A stretch of 18,125 bases of DNA from Candidatus Helarchaeota archaeon (lineage in GTDB: Archaea > Asgardarchaeota > Lokiarchaeia > Helarchaeales > HEL-GB-A): positions 1 through 18,125 of the forward strand of contig JABXJT010000098.1 of assembly GCA_013375455.1 (NCBI GenBank), given 5' to 3'. Under the pieces are notes generated by a model. The model was not told where the DNA came from. It was given only the letters and a program-made list of their open reading frames with translations, and did no database searches. Below, one piece after another: positions 8,065-15,760 of this stretch. Position numbers and translations under genes: made by a program. Numbering within the stretch: the stretch's first letter is position 1; every line of letters begins with the position of its first letter.

Positions 8065-8505
8065 CTAATGAGTCAAGATGGGGATTGAGGTCAAGAATAG
8101 GAGTTTGAAATTAGAGTTCGAGTTCTTCACTTCATGGAGCCACTTGAGGATTAACATTGTCATGAACGTGAGGGACCCTAAAATTGCTAAGAAATCGTTA
8201 ACGGTTATTGTTGTTTCAGGAATACCATTAGTCAAGAGGGAGATTAGGGCGATTACGAAAGCCATTCCCGTGAATGCAATGATGCTTTGAATTTTCAAGT
8301 TATCAAAATGTTTTGGCGGGGTTAGAGTGAATTTCAATGGGAGGAACATTCTAATGAAAAAGAGATGGATGTTTAGAAAAATAAAGTTCTTGGAGAATGG
8401 ATGAAGTTTTCGTTCATTCTCAAAGACTAGACTTCGCGGATATTCATGGATATTTTTGTCGCGTTGAGCCTGCGGAAAATTTGGCTTTTTGGGCGATCTG
8501 CTCAC
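8065..8505 (-). CDS. Small two-helix membrane protein
   Basis: The longest frame is 146 codons from a GTG at 8505. An ATG at 8347-8349 (residue 53, MFLPLKFTLTPPKHF) is an attractive alternative start because the preceding 52 residues look unlike a folded domain. Two membrane helices are clear: SIIAFTGMAFVIALISLL and, after a short polar loop with NGIPETTITVND, FLAILGSLTFMTMLILKW. No family was recognised. It is first in a minus-strand cluster with a winged-helix regulator and a coiled-coil protein, so it might act as a membrane sensor or tether. The frame stops soon after helix 2, and a likely continuation exists in the -1 frame. Confidence 0.5.
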   Translation of the reverse strand: MSRSPKKPNFPQAQRDKNIHEYPRSLVFENERKLHPFSKNFIFLNIHLFFIRMFLPLKFTLTPPKHFDNLKIQSIIAFTGMAFVIALISLLTNGIPETTITVNDFLAILGSLTFMTMLILKWLHEVKNSNSNFKLLFLTSIPILTH

Positions 8506-8751
8506 TTCGACAAGAAGCGACTTTTGACTAAATCGGAGAGAGTTACCTCAAGTTAATGAGGGGCGGGGTTGATTTCGCGAGAGTTCGCTTTGTTCTGCTC
8601 TATTCTCTGCCCAACGCTATTTTTGAAGGTTAGAAATATTCACAATTGGATAAAAGTGGACGGGTAATAAGATATTTCATAAAGTAAAATTCGAGAAAAA
8701 TAAAGTAAAGGTGTCATCTCGGAATTGGGAAGGTAGACATACTCAATTTTG
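8506..8751. other. Intergenic region with no recognised gene
   Basis: This lies between the divergent minus-strand membrane cluster and the plus-strand zinc-ribbon gene. I see no protein-like frame and no RNA-like structure. The part up to about 8600 is more G/C-rich (GAGGGGCGGGG near 8558), and the rest is AT-rich promoter-like sequence. Confidence 0.5.
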
Positions 8752-8770
8752 CGGATACTTTTTTATAAAG
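8752..8770 (+). promoter_or_regulatory. Promoter with CGGATACT element and TATAAA box
   Basis: CGGATACT (8752-8759), four bases, then TATAAAG (8764-8770) precede the zinc-ribbon gene by about 50 bases. The same arrangement, CGGATGCT-4 bases-TATAAA, precedes the redox operon at 10160-10177. The spacing and the CGGAT motif do not look like a standard BRE. Confidence 0.5.
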
Positions 8771-8819
8771 TATGGGGTTTGGACATCTGGAGATCGTGTA
8801 AGACCCGTGTTAGCAGGCA

Positions 8820-9356
8820 GTGGTCAAGGAAGGAGGAATCCACCTGCCTTTAGGTAGTGGTAGTTCAAGTTGCAAAAAATGTGGGAAATCAACTGCCTTT
8901 CTCTCCTTAAGAAGCATAGATAATTATGTTGACAATGAAAAGAAGTCAGTGCTTCAATGCCGCCATTACCAACATGAAATTCAAGTCCCAAAAATCAAGA
9001 TGATTCGTGAAGCCCAAGGAAAGGCAGATAATTTCTTGCAACTTCAAGAAAAGCGTTTTAGTAAAATAATTTCAAAAAAAGGAAGATTAACACGAATTTC
9101 AGCCCGTGATCGAAAACTTCAGTTTGAATACATAGAAAAAACAGAAATAAAGGTGTTAGATATCGAAATCCCGCCTAACAAACTAAAATTGGTCCAAAAA
9201 CTTCAGGTACAGCAATCTTACCGCATTAAAGTCAAGGTCTTTGAAACCGCATTACTGGATCCACGCAGGGCTCTCCAAACAACGCTGGATTCATCCTCCG
9301 AACCCTTAATCATCTACAATTATGAATTGCTTAATATTTCAAAATTTAAAAAATGA
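8820..9356 (+). CDS. Zinc-ribbon-like protein of unknown function
   Basis: The 178-residue protein has an N-terminal C-K-K-C pair (residues 18 and 21) and a second half-site C-R-H-Y-Q-H (Cys47, His49, His52) where a zinc ribbon usually has C-x-x-C. Residues about 60-110 are basic and helical, and about 95-165 look like a small beta-barrel (RLTRISARDRKLQFEYIEKT). It may bind nucleic acid through these features, but no family was recognised. The start is uncertain. GTG at 8820 is the only standard start and lacks a Shine-Dalgarno sequence, whereas a strong GGAGG (8832-8836) lies 7 bases before an in-frame CTG at 8844. The stop is 11 bases from the convergent HIT gene. Confidence 0.7.
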   Translation: MVKEGGIHLPLGSGSSSCKKCGKSTAFLSLRSIDNYVDNEKKSVLQCRHYQHEIQVPKIKMIREAQGKADNFLQLQEKRFSKIISKKGRLTRISARDRKLQFEYIEKTEIKVLDIEIPPNKLKLVQKLQVQQSYRIKVKVFETALLDPRRALQTTLDSSSEPLIIYNYELLNISKFKK

Positions 9357-9367
9357 GATTATTCTAT

Positions 9368-9775
9368 TCAATCCGCTCTTATTTTGGCAGCGATTTCTTC
9401 TAAATCAGTTTTCGTAACGTTTATCCGATCAAGCTTGACTTTAAAAGGCGCTTCACCCGTAATGGGAATGATGTGAAAATGGATATGAGGGACTATCTGC
9501 CGGGCTGCAGGAAAATTATTGTTCGAAATTCGTAACCCCTTAGCATTTAGATTCTGTCTAATCTTACCCGCAAGCTTTTTCGTTGCTTGGATCAAATACG
9601 CAAGTTCATCATCCGGAATGTCGAATATTGTTTCATAATGTTTTTTAGAAATCACTAACGTGTGTCCTATGCGAATGGGGCGATGGTCTAGAAATCCTAG
9701 AACCCGTGCATCCTCATAGACAATATTCGCATCTTGCTTCCCAGCAATTATTTTACAGAAGACACAATCGATCAA
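9368..9775 (-). CDS. HIT-family nucleotide hydrolase/transferase
   Basis: The 135-residue protein has the full length of a histidine-triad (HIT/Hint-like) protein. It starts IDCVFCKIIAG, with the common paired N-terminal cysteines (4 and 7), carries RPIRIGHTLVISKKH in the middle and ends in the catalytic triad HIHFHIIP (His97, His99, His101). Members hydrolyse or transfer nucleoside monophosphates linked to phosphate, amine or sulfate groups, in the cytoplasm. The start is a TTG at 9773-9775, preceded in frame by a stop and by GGTGAT, a good Shine-Dalgarno sequence, at about 8 bases. It is a single gene, divergent from the redox operon. Confidence 0.9.
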   Translation of the reverse strand: MIDCVFCKIIAGKQDANIVYEDARVLGFLDHRPIRIGHTLVISKKHYETIFDIPDDELAYLIQATKKLAGKIRQNLNAKGLRISNNNFPAARQIVPHIHFHIIPITGEAPFKVKLDRINVTKTDLEEIAAKIRAD

Positions 9776-9780
9776 TTATA

Positions 9781-10159
9781 TCACCACTCAGAAAATAATT
9801 CAAAAAAAAACAAAAATCTACCTAAATAAAACTATTTGATAAATGATAAATGAAGTATAAATAAGGATAGAAATAGCAAAAATGACACTTTTTTAGGAAA
9901 TAAATCGGATTTAATCCGGATAAAATTAGCAACGTGAAACATTTTGTATAATATTTCACATTACTTCTTGGTTTGGAATTGTAAGTAATAATCATCTTTA
10001 TAATAAATATATGTCTTTTTCTGTACAGAAATATTATTAAAAACGTGTTAAATAATTGTATATATTACAGCTTAAGCTTTTTTCAAAAATGATTTAAAAA
10101 AAGTTTAACATGTTTTATTGGATGATAATTAATACCCTTAGAAAGATTGAAATTTTTCG
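9781..10159. other. AT-rich intergenic region between the HIT gene and the redox operon
   Basis: About 380 bases, very AT-rich, with two inverted repeats near 9906-9959 and a 10-base palindrome AGCTTAAGCT at 10069-10078. There is no protein-like frame. It presumably holds the HIT promoter and upstream control sites of the redox operon. Confidence 0.5.
9906..9918. promoter_or_regulatory. Palindrome CGGATT-T-AATCCG in the divergent promoter region
   Basis: This is a perfect 6-base inverted repeat around one base, about 130 bases before the HIT gene and 290 bases before the redox operon. A second imperfect inverted repeat, GTGAAACAT with AT-A-TTTCAC (9934-9959), follows closely. Both could be sites for a dimeric regulator. 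I cannot say which gene they control. Confidence 0.3.
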
Positions 10160-10202
10160 CGGATGCTACTCTATAAAATAAAAGAAGCCAGAAAGGAAAG
10201 GT
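10160..10202 (+). promoter_or_regulatory. Promoter and Shine-Dalgarno site of the redox operon
   Basis: CGGATGCT (10160-10167), four bases, then TATAAAATA (10172-10180) place the likely transcription start near 10200. AGGTG (10198-10202) sits 6 bases before the TTG start at 10209 and decides that start. Transcription start and Shine-Dalgarno site nearly coincide, so the real start must lie slightly upstream or the leader is extremely short. Confidence 0.5.
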
Positions 10203-10208
10203 GTAAAA

Positions 10209-10703
10209 TTGAACCCACGGTTCATACAAAGGATTAGCGAACTTAGACGGAAAGAAGTCAATAAAATAATACGGATAAATGCGAGTGAGGATGGCAATCT
10301 AATTTCGCTATTACAAAAAGTCCAAAGAAAATATAACTATCTCCCTCCGGATGTTTTATATTACATATCAGAGAAGTTAAAAATCCCTCCTGCAGAAGTT
10401 TATGGTGTTGGAACGTTTTACACGCAATTCAAACTCATTCCGAAGGGCAAAAATGTAATCACTTGTTGTGAGGGTACAGCGTGTCATATTAAAGGAGGGC
10501 AGCCATTATTAACCTATTTAGAGATTTTTTTAGGAATTAAATCGGGTGAAACAACAAAGGATGAGATGTTCAGCTTAGAATCAGTCGCATGCCTCGGATG
10601 TTGTGCAATATCTCCGGTCTGCATTGTTAATGACAAAATTCATGGAAATCTCACCTTGAAAAAATTGAAAAAAATAGTAACTCAATTTAAAAAAGCAAGT
10701 TAA
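10209..10703 (+). CDS. NuoE/HydC-like [2Fe-2S] subunit of a bifurcating oxidoreductase
   Basis: The 164-residue protein matches the 24-kDa (NuoE) thioredoxin-like family. An N-terminal helical part contains LLQKVQRKYNYLPPDVL and the family motif EVYGVGTFYTQF (about 63-74). Cluster ligands are C-E-G-T-A-C-H (Cys87 and Cys92) and C-L-G-C-C (Cys128 and Cys132), the expected C-x4-C and C-x3-C pairs. In NADH dehydrogenase and HydABC/Stn complexes this subunit accepts electrons from the NuoF-type flavin. It is the first of four closely spaced plus-strand genes, with 18 bases separating it from the next. It starts with TTG behind AGGTG and is cytoplasmic, without signal or membrane segments. Confidence 0.92.
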   Translation: MNPRFIQRISELRRKEVNKIIRINASEDGNLISLLQKVQRKYNYLPPDVLYYISEKLKIPPAEVYGVGTFYTQFKLIPKGKNVITCCEGTACHIKGGQPLLTYLEIFLGIKSGETTKDEMFSLESVACLGCCAISPVCIVNDKIHGNLTLKKLKKIVTQFKKAS

Positions 10704-10721
10704 AATCTAAAGGATGTTACA

Positions 10722-12554
10722 ATGACTAACCCTAATAATAGAGAGATATTCATTTGCAGAGGTACGGGTTGCACTTCCTCAAATTCTACAGAAATACAAG
10801 AAAAGCTAGAGGAATTAATTAAACAAAATGCTTTATCTAAGAAAGTTAAGGTAAAATTGACTGGTTGCCATGGATTTTGCCAAATTGGCCCTTTACTCGT
10901 GATACAACCAGATGACGTGATGTATGTTAGGCTGACAGTGGAAGATGCTAAGGAAATAGTTGAAAGCCATTTAATTGGAAATCAAATAGTTGATCGCCTC
11001 CTGTATAAAGACCCAAAAACTGGAACCTCAATTCAGAAAATGGAAGATATTCCATTTTATAATGAACAGATGAAATGTATCATAAAAAATATTGGAAAAA
11101 TCAACCCTGAGGAAATTGATGATTACATTGCTGTAGGTGGGTATAAATCTCTTAAGAAGGTTCTAGCACGGTTTAAACCTATCGAGGTGATTGAAGAAGT
11201 CAAAAAATCTCGATTGCGAGGGCGTGGTGGGGCTGGTTTTCCAACTGGAAAGAAGTGGGAATTTTGCTCTAATACGCCCGGTACACCTAAATATTTAATA
11301 TGTAACGGTGATGAGGGGGATCCTGGCGCTTACATGGATAGATCGCTTTTGGAAAGCGACCCTCATAGCGTTATTGAAGGTATGATCATCGCCGCCTATG
11401 CGATTGGTGCAAAAGAGGGATTCATTTACACGCGAGCTGAATATCCCTTAGCCATAGAACGGTTTCTCATTGCACTAGAACAAGCTAGGGAAAAAGGCTT
11501 TCTTGGCGAGAATATTTTAGATTCTGGCTTTAATTTTAATATTATATTAAAGAGAGGTGCGGGAGCTTTCGTATGCGGTGAAGAAACTGCTTTGATGCAA
11601 TCCATTATGGGAAAGCGTGGAATGCCAATACCACGGCCTCCATATCCAGCCATTTCTGGTTTATGGGGAAAACCAACTAACATAAATAATGTAAAGACTT
11701 TTGCTGCTGTTCCGAGAATCATTGAGAAAGGGGCTGATTGGTTCTCTTCTCTAGGAACAGAGGATGCTTCAGGAACTATAGTAATCGCTTTAACGGGAAA
11801 AATCAATAATTCCGGCTTAGTAGAAATACCAATGGGAACCACGTTGAGGAAATTGATCTTCGATGTTGGTGGAGGCATCCCGGAGGGCAAGAGCTTTAAA
11901 GCCGTGCAGATTGGTGGACCCTCAGGTGGGTGCCTTCCAGCAGATTATTTAGATGTCGAGATGGACTATGCAAACCTAACGTCTCTAGGAGCGATTATGG
12001 GCTCTGGAGGGGTCATTGTTGTTGACGAAGATACCTGCATGGTCGACCTGGCTCACTTTTTCATCTCCTTTACGCAAAATGAATCTTGCGGTAAATGTGG
12101 CCCTTGTAGAATTGGCACCAAAAAGATGCTAGATATTCTTGACGATATTAAAGAAGGACGTGCCGATTTGGACGATTTAATAAGATTAGAAAAACTTGCT
12201 GATATAATTAAAAACACAAGTTTATGTGGGCTAGGAGGAACCGCACCTAATCCTGTATTAACCACTCTTAAATACTTTAGAGAGGAATATATCGTTCATA
12301 TCGTTCATAAAAGTTGCCCTGCGCTCGCATGTAAGAAATTAATTGAATATCACATTGATGAGGATCTATGTATTGGATGTGGTATTTGTAAACAGAGTTG
12401 CCCAGCTAATGCGATTGAGGGCGAACCTAAACAGCCACATCAAATTGATTCACAAATTTGCATTAAGTGTGGATTATGTTACAGTTCCTGTTCCAAATTT
12501 GCCGTGAATAAAAAAACAAACCCAATTCCTTCGGAGCTTAAAATACATGCCTAG
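10722..12554 (+). CDS. NuoF/HydB-like NADH-binding FMN subunit with C-terminal ferredoxin domain
   Basis: The 610-residue protein has four parts. First is a thioredoxin-like [2Fe-2S] domain (Cys12, Cys17, Cys49, Cys53). Second is the FMN/NADH fold, with GRGGAGFPTGKKW (about 167-179), GDEGDPGAYMDRSL (about 198-211) and CGEETAL. Third is an SLBB and [4Fe-4S] region with ESCGKCGPCRIG (Cys456, 459, 462) plus Cys502. Last is a ferredoxin-like domain with two C-x2-C-x2-C-x3-C sets (Cys550-560 and Cys580-590). This is the HydB/HndC/StnB arrangement, longer than respiratory NuoF, in which the FMN site exchanges electrons with NAD(H) and is the proposed bifurcation site. Its last 8 bases overlap the next gene, so translation is probably coupled. 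All key ligands are present. Confidence 0.95.
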   Translation: MTNPNNREIFICRGTGCTSSNSTEIQEKLEELIKQNALSKKVKVKLTGCHGFCQIGPLLVIQPDDVMYVRLTVEDAKEIVESHLIGNQIVDRLLYKDPKTGTSIQKMEDIPFYNEQMKCIIKNIGKINPEEIDDYIAVGGYKSLKKVLARFKPIEVIEEVKKSRLRGRGGAGFPTGKKWEFCSNTPGTPKYLICNGDEGDPGAYMDRSLLESDPHSVIEGMIIAAYAIGAKEGFIYTRAEYPLAIERFLIALEQAREKGFLGENILDSGFNFNIILKRGAGAFVCGEETALMQSIMGKRGMPIPRPPYPAISGLWGKPTNINNVKTFAAVPRIIEKGADWFSSLGTEDASGTIVIALTGKINNSGLVEIPMGTTLRKLIFDVGGGIPEGKSFKAVQIGGPSGGCLPADYLDVEMDYANLTSLGAIMGSGGVIVVDEDTCMVDLAHFFISFTQNESCGKCGPCRIGTKKMLDILDDIKEGRADLDDLIRLEKLADIIKNTSLCGLGGTAPNPVLTTLKYFREEYIVHIVHKSCPALACKKLIEYHIDEDLCIGCGICKQSCPANAIEGEPKQPHQIDSQICIKCGLCYSSCSKFAVNKKTNPIPSELKIHA

Positions 12555-15500
12555 AAAGAAATTGACCCTAAAAATCGATGATAAATTGGTAGAGTTCAAG
12601 GAAGGACAGACAATACTAGAGATCGCAAAAAATAATGATATTTATATTCCAAATTTATGCTATATTGAAGGCTTAACGCCCTATGGTGGTTGTCGGCTGT
12701 GCCTAGTTAAAGTGGAGGGCATGAAAGGCTTTCCAACAGCCTGCTCAACTCCCGCTAAAAAAGATATGGTCATAATTACGAAGGATGCGGAACTTCAAGA
12801 ACTAAGACGGGAAGTCATGAAATTAATCCTAAGTGAACATCCATATTCCTGTCTTATTTGTGAGAACAAATCTCATTGTGAAGAATTGAGACCCTCGAAG
12901 GTTAAATCAGGTCGTAAATTTGGTTGCTTCTCTTGTTCTAATAAAGAAAGTTGTGAAGTAAGAGAAATCGTCGACTTTATAGAACTGAAAGATGTTCCAT
13001 ACGAGCTAAGATATAAAAACCTTCCCCTTATAAGAGATGATCCATTCATTGAACAGGATTATAATTTATGCATTGAATGCGGTAGATGCGTTAGAGTTTG
13101 TAATGAAGTAAGAGGGAGTGGTGCCATAGCCTTTCTATATCGAGGACCTAATACTCGTGTATCTACAGCATATGATTTGCTGCATCTTGATGTTAATTGC
13201 CAGTTCTGTGGAGCATGTGTCGATATTTGTCCAACAGGCGTTATGTCCTCAAAAAATATGAAATGGGTTAAAAAAACTGACAATTGTACCATCTCAATAT
13301 GTGGATTTTGTAGTGTGGGTTGTGGGTTTGATTATTATTCTACTGATGAAAAATTGATGGAATCCATTCCGAATAAAGAAAATCCTGTCAATAAAGGGCA
13401 GGCATGCGTAATTGGGCGCTTCTGCACTCCTCCATTCATCAATGGCTTAGAAAGATTGAAGGATCCGCTGATAAGAAAGAATAATGACCTTGTTCCATAC
13501 ACTTGGGACGAGGCTTACACTACGATTTCAGAAGAATTAAAGAAATATAGCCCCGAAGAAATTGCTATTTTAGTATCTCGGGATCTATCAAATGAATCTG
13601 CATACATTTTATATAAACTCGCAAAAAAAGTTCTTAAAACTGATAATATTTTCACTATTTATGACGGTGATACGATAGAAACACTCTGTAGTTTGTTGAA
13701 CAAGCATCTCAATGTCAACCTATTACCGCGATCGTTTCAAGACATTCCGAATTCAAAATGGATTCTACTAATTAATTCCAATATTGAAGATTCCCATCCA
13801 ATGCTCCAAGTTTATCTAAAGAAAGCAAAGGATAACAGCGCAACAATAGTTTCTCTTAATACAGGAGATCCCGAATTCACTTCTACAATTAAAAGACTTA
13901 TAGACTATGAATTACATTTGACGAAAGAAGAAATGGTTGCCTTTATCATATTAATAGCAAAGAACCTCATCAAAATCAAAAACGCGCAATTAAAATCCAT
14001 TAAAAATTTTAACGAATTCAATTCTTTACTTGAAGATTTTATAGTACCTAAAAAAATTCTCAATTATGAATCCGTAATTAGTGATTTTATCGAAAATGGT
14101 AAGGGCACGATTTTATTCAGTCACATAGCCCCGCTTCCCGATGATTACAAAGCGGATTTAATTGGAGTTCTCCTTGATCTAATCATTCTATCCAAAAATA
14201 ATATTCAATTCATTCCATTATGGCGACGCGGGAACACCGAAGGCGTGTTTCAAACAAATTCGTATGATAATCAACCCTTCAAGAGTGTTCTCAAAAAGAT
14301 AAAATCTGGAAAAGTTAAGGCACTCTATCTCACTGAGCGAATTGAAGATTTAAATTTGTTAAAAAACATTAAATTCCTCGTCATACAAGATATTTTCCCC
14401 TCCGATAATTTTCAGTTTGCTAATGTAGTGTTACCAACCTGTACGTTTATAGAAAGTTCAGGATCCTTTGTCAATTCTGAATTAAGGATTCAGCAATTTA
14501 ATAAAAGCGCTTCCAATATTGGAGAATCGAGGACAGACTTGAAAATCTTTAGTGAACTAGCCCTACAAATTGATAATTCGCATATCGCAGAATTTGAATA
14601 TATAAATGTAGATGAAATTCTCAATGAAATAAAGGATAAGAACCTATATTTTAAATCAAAAAAATCAATGAAAACTGCATTTTCACTCCAAAAAACAAGC
14701 TTTTACATTCCTTCCTTGAAATATCCCGCTTTAAAAACTTCATATGAACCATTTAACTTGGGTTCATTTAACTATCGAGGAGAAAAGATTAGCAATCAAG
14801 TTGCTGATCTCAAGGGAATAATTAATTATAGAAAATTGAAGAAATCCGGGATGCTAAAATTAGAAGAAGAAAAGGCAGAGAAACCTGGATTTAGAGTGCT
14901 AAAAAATGAAGAAATCATCCCGAATATGTATGAATTAATAATTGAAGCCCCTTTAATTGCCAAAAAAGCACGGCCTGGTAACTTCGTGCTGATTATGAAA
15001 GATGAAGAAAGCGAAAGGCTACCAATGACTTTATCGAATTGGGATGAATCAAAAGGAACCATAACCATTTACTATCAAGAACGTGGCTATTCTACCAAGG
15101 AATTAACTGAGCTTTCAAGAGGGGAGACTCTTTATACTGTAGTGGGACCCCTGGGTAATGAAATTACAATAGAGAAATTTGGAACTGTTCTGCTAGGGGG
15201 TGGTTGCTATGGTATCGGTGGAATTTTCCCAATAGCGAAAGAAGCTAAATTAAAAGGAAATAAGGTCATCGTAATTTTAGAGGCAAGGAATAAGATTCTT
15301 TTTTATCTAGAGAAAGAATTTGAAGAACTTGCAGATGAAGTGATTTACTGTACATCTGACGGATCAAAAGGCTTAAAGGGAAAAATTGAAGCTGCGATCG
15401 AACTTGTAATAAAAGAAGGCACCAAAATTGATTGGTGTTACTTCATCGGTTGCAAGCATATGATGCGAAATGCCTCAATTGCTACCAAAGAACTTGGTCC

Positions 15501-15756
15501 CATCCCCACCTACGTGAGCCTTAACACGATCATGATTGATGGAACTGGAATGTGCGGAGGCTGCCGACTGTCTCTAATCCAAGAGGGGAAAGAAGTCACT
15601 AAATTTGCTTGCGTTGATGGACCATGTTTTGATGGACATCTTGTTAATTGGGACGAACTTATTGGTAGGGGCATTCAATTTAATGAAGCGGAGGTTTTTA
15701 TTTACCAAAATCATTTTTGCAAAATGTTAGAGAAATATCGAACTGAAAGTCCTTAA
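12547..15756 (+). CDS. NuoG/FdhA-like iron-sulfur scaffold fused to NfnA-type FAD/[2Fe-2S] reductase
   Basis: The 1069-residue fusion begins with a [2Fe-2S] domain (Cys38, 49, 52, 66). It continues with a NuoG His-Cys cluster (His98, Cys102, 105, 111), an extra C-x2-C-x5-C set (Cys127, 130, 136) and two [4Fe-4S] ferredoxin motifs (Cys175-185 and 218-228). A molybdopterin-type [4Fe-4S] motif (Cys252, 255, 259, 287) leads into an FdhA-like region to about 700. There the usual Lys after the fourth Cys is Ile289, no catalytic Cys/Sec site is convincing, and the C-terminal cofactor domain is absent. From about 778 it is a ferredoxin-NADP reductase/PyrK/NfnA module: flavin motif RLPMTL (824-829), nucleotide motif LGGGCYGIGG (near 884), and [2Fe-2S] ligands Asp998, Cys1003, Cys1006 and Cys1022. 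Its ATG lies within the end of the NuoF gene. It is proposed to wire the NuoEF core to the NfnB partner. Confidence 0.9.
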   Translation: MPRKKLTLKIDDKLVEFKEGQTILEIAKNNDIYIPNLCYIEGLTPYGGCRLCLVKVEGMKGFPTACSTPAKKDMVIITKDAELQELRREVMKLILSEHPYSCLICENKSHCEELRPSKVKSGRKFGCFSCSNKESCEVREIVDFIELKDVPYELRYKNLPLIRDDPFIEQDYNLCIECGRCVRVCNEVRGSGAIAFLYRGPNTRVSTAYDLLHLDVNCQFCGACVDICPTGVMSSKNMKWVKKTDNCTISICGFCSVGCGFDYYSTDEKLMESIPNKENPVNKGQACVIGRFCTPPFINGLERLKDPLIRKNNDLVPYTWDEAYTTISEELKKYSPEEIAILVSRDLSNESAYILYKLAKKVLKTDNIFTIYDGDTIETLCSLLNKHLNVNLLPRSFQDIPNSKWILLINSNIEDSHPMLQVYLKKAKDNSATIVSLNTGDPEFTSTIKRLIDYELHLTKEEMVAFIILIAKNLIKIKNAQLKSIKNFNEFNSLLEDFIVPKKILNYESVISDFIENGKGTILFSHIAPLPDDYKADLIGVLLDLIILSKNNIQFIPLWRRGNTEGVFQTNSYDNQPFKSVLKKIKSGKVKALYLTERIEDLNLLKNIKFLVIQDIFPSDNFQFANVVLPTCTFIESSGSFVNSELRIQQFNKSASNIGESRTDLKIFSELALQIDNSHIAEFEYINVDEILNEIKDKNLYFKSKKSMKTAFSLQKTSFYIPSLKYPALKTSYEPFNLGSFNYRGEKISNQVADLKGIINYRKLKKSGMLKLEEEKAEKPGFRVLKNEEIIPNMYELIIEAPLIAKKARPGNFVLIMKDEESERLPMTLSNWDESKGTITIYYQERGYSTKELTELSRGETLYTVVGPLGNEITIEKFGTVLLGGGCYGIGGIFPIAKEAKLKGNKVIVILEARNKILFYLEKEFEELADEVIYCTSDGSKGLKGKIEAAIELVIKEGTKIDWCYFIGCKHMMRNASIATKELGPIPTYVSLNTIMIDGTGMCGGCRLSLIQEGKEVTKFACVDGPCFDGHLVNWDELIGRGIQFNEAEVFIYQNHFCKMLEKYRTESP

Positions 15757-15760
15757 TCTC

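Noticed and set aside
11426..11890. A 154-codon minus-strand frame inside the NuoF-like gene
   Set aside because: The opposite strand carries all conserved NuoF motifs; this is a shadow.
12547..15756. Possible [FeFe]-hydrogenase or active formate dehydrogenase catalytic site
   Set aside because: No TSCCP-type H-cluster motif is present, no in-frame TGA (selenocysteine) exists, and the molybdopterin region lacks a convincing catalytic residue.
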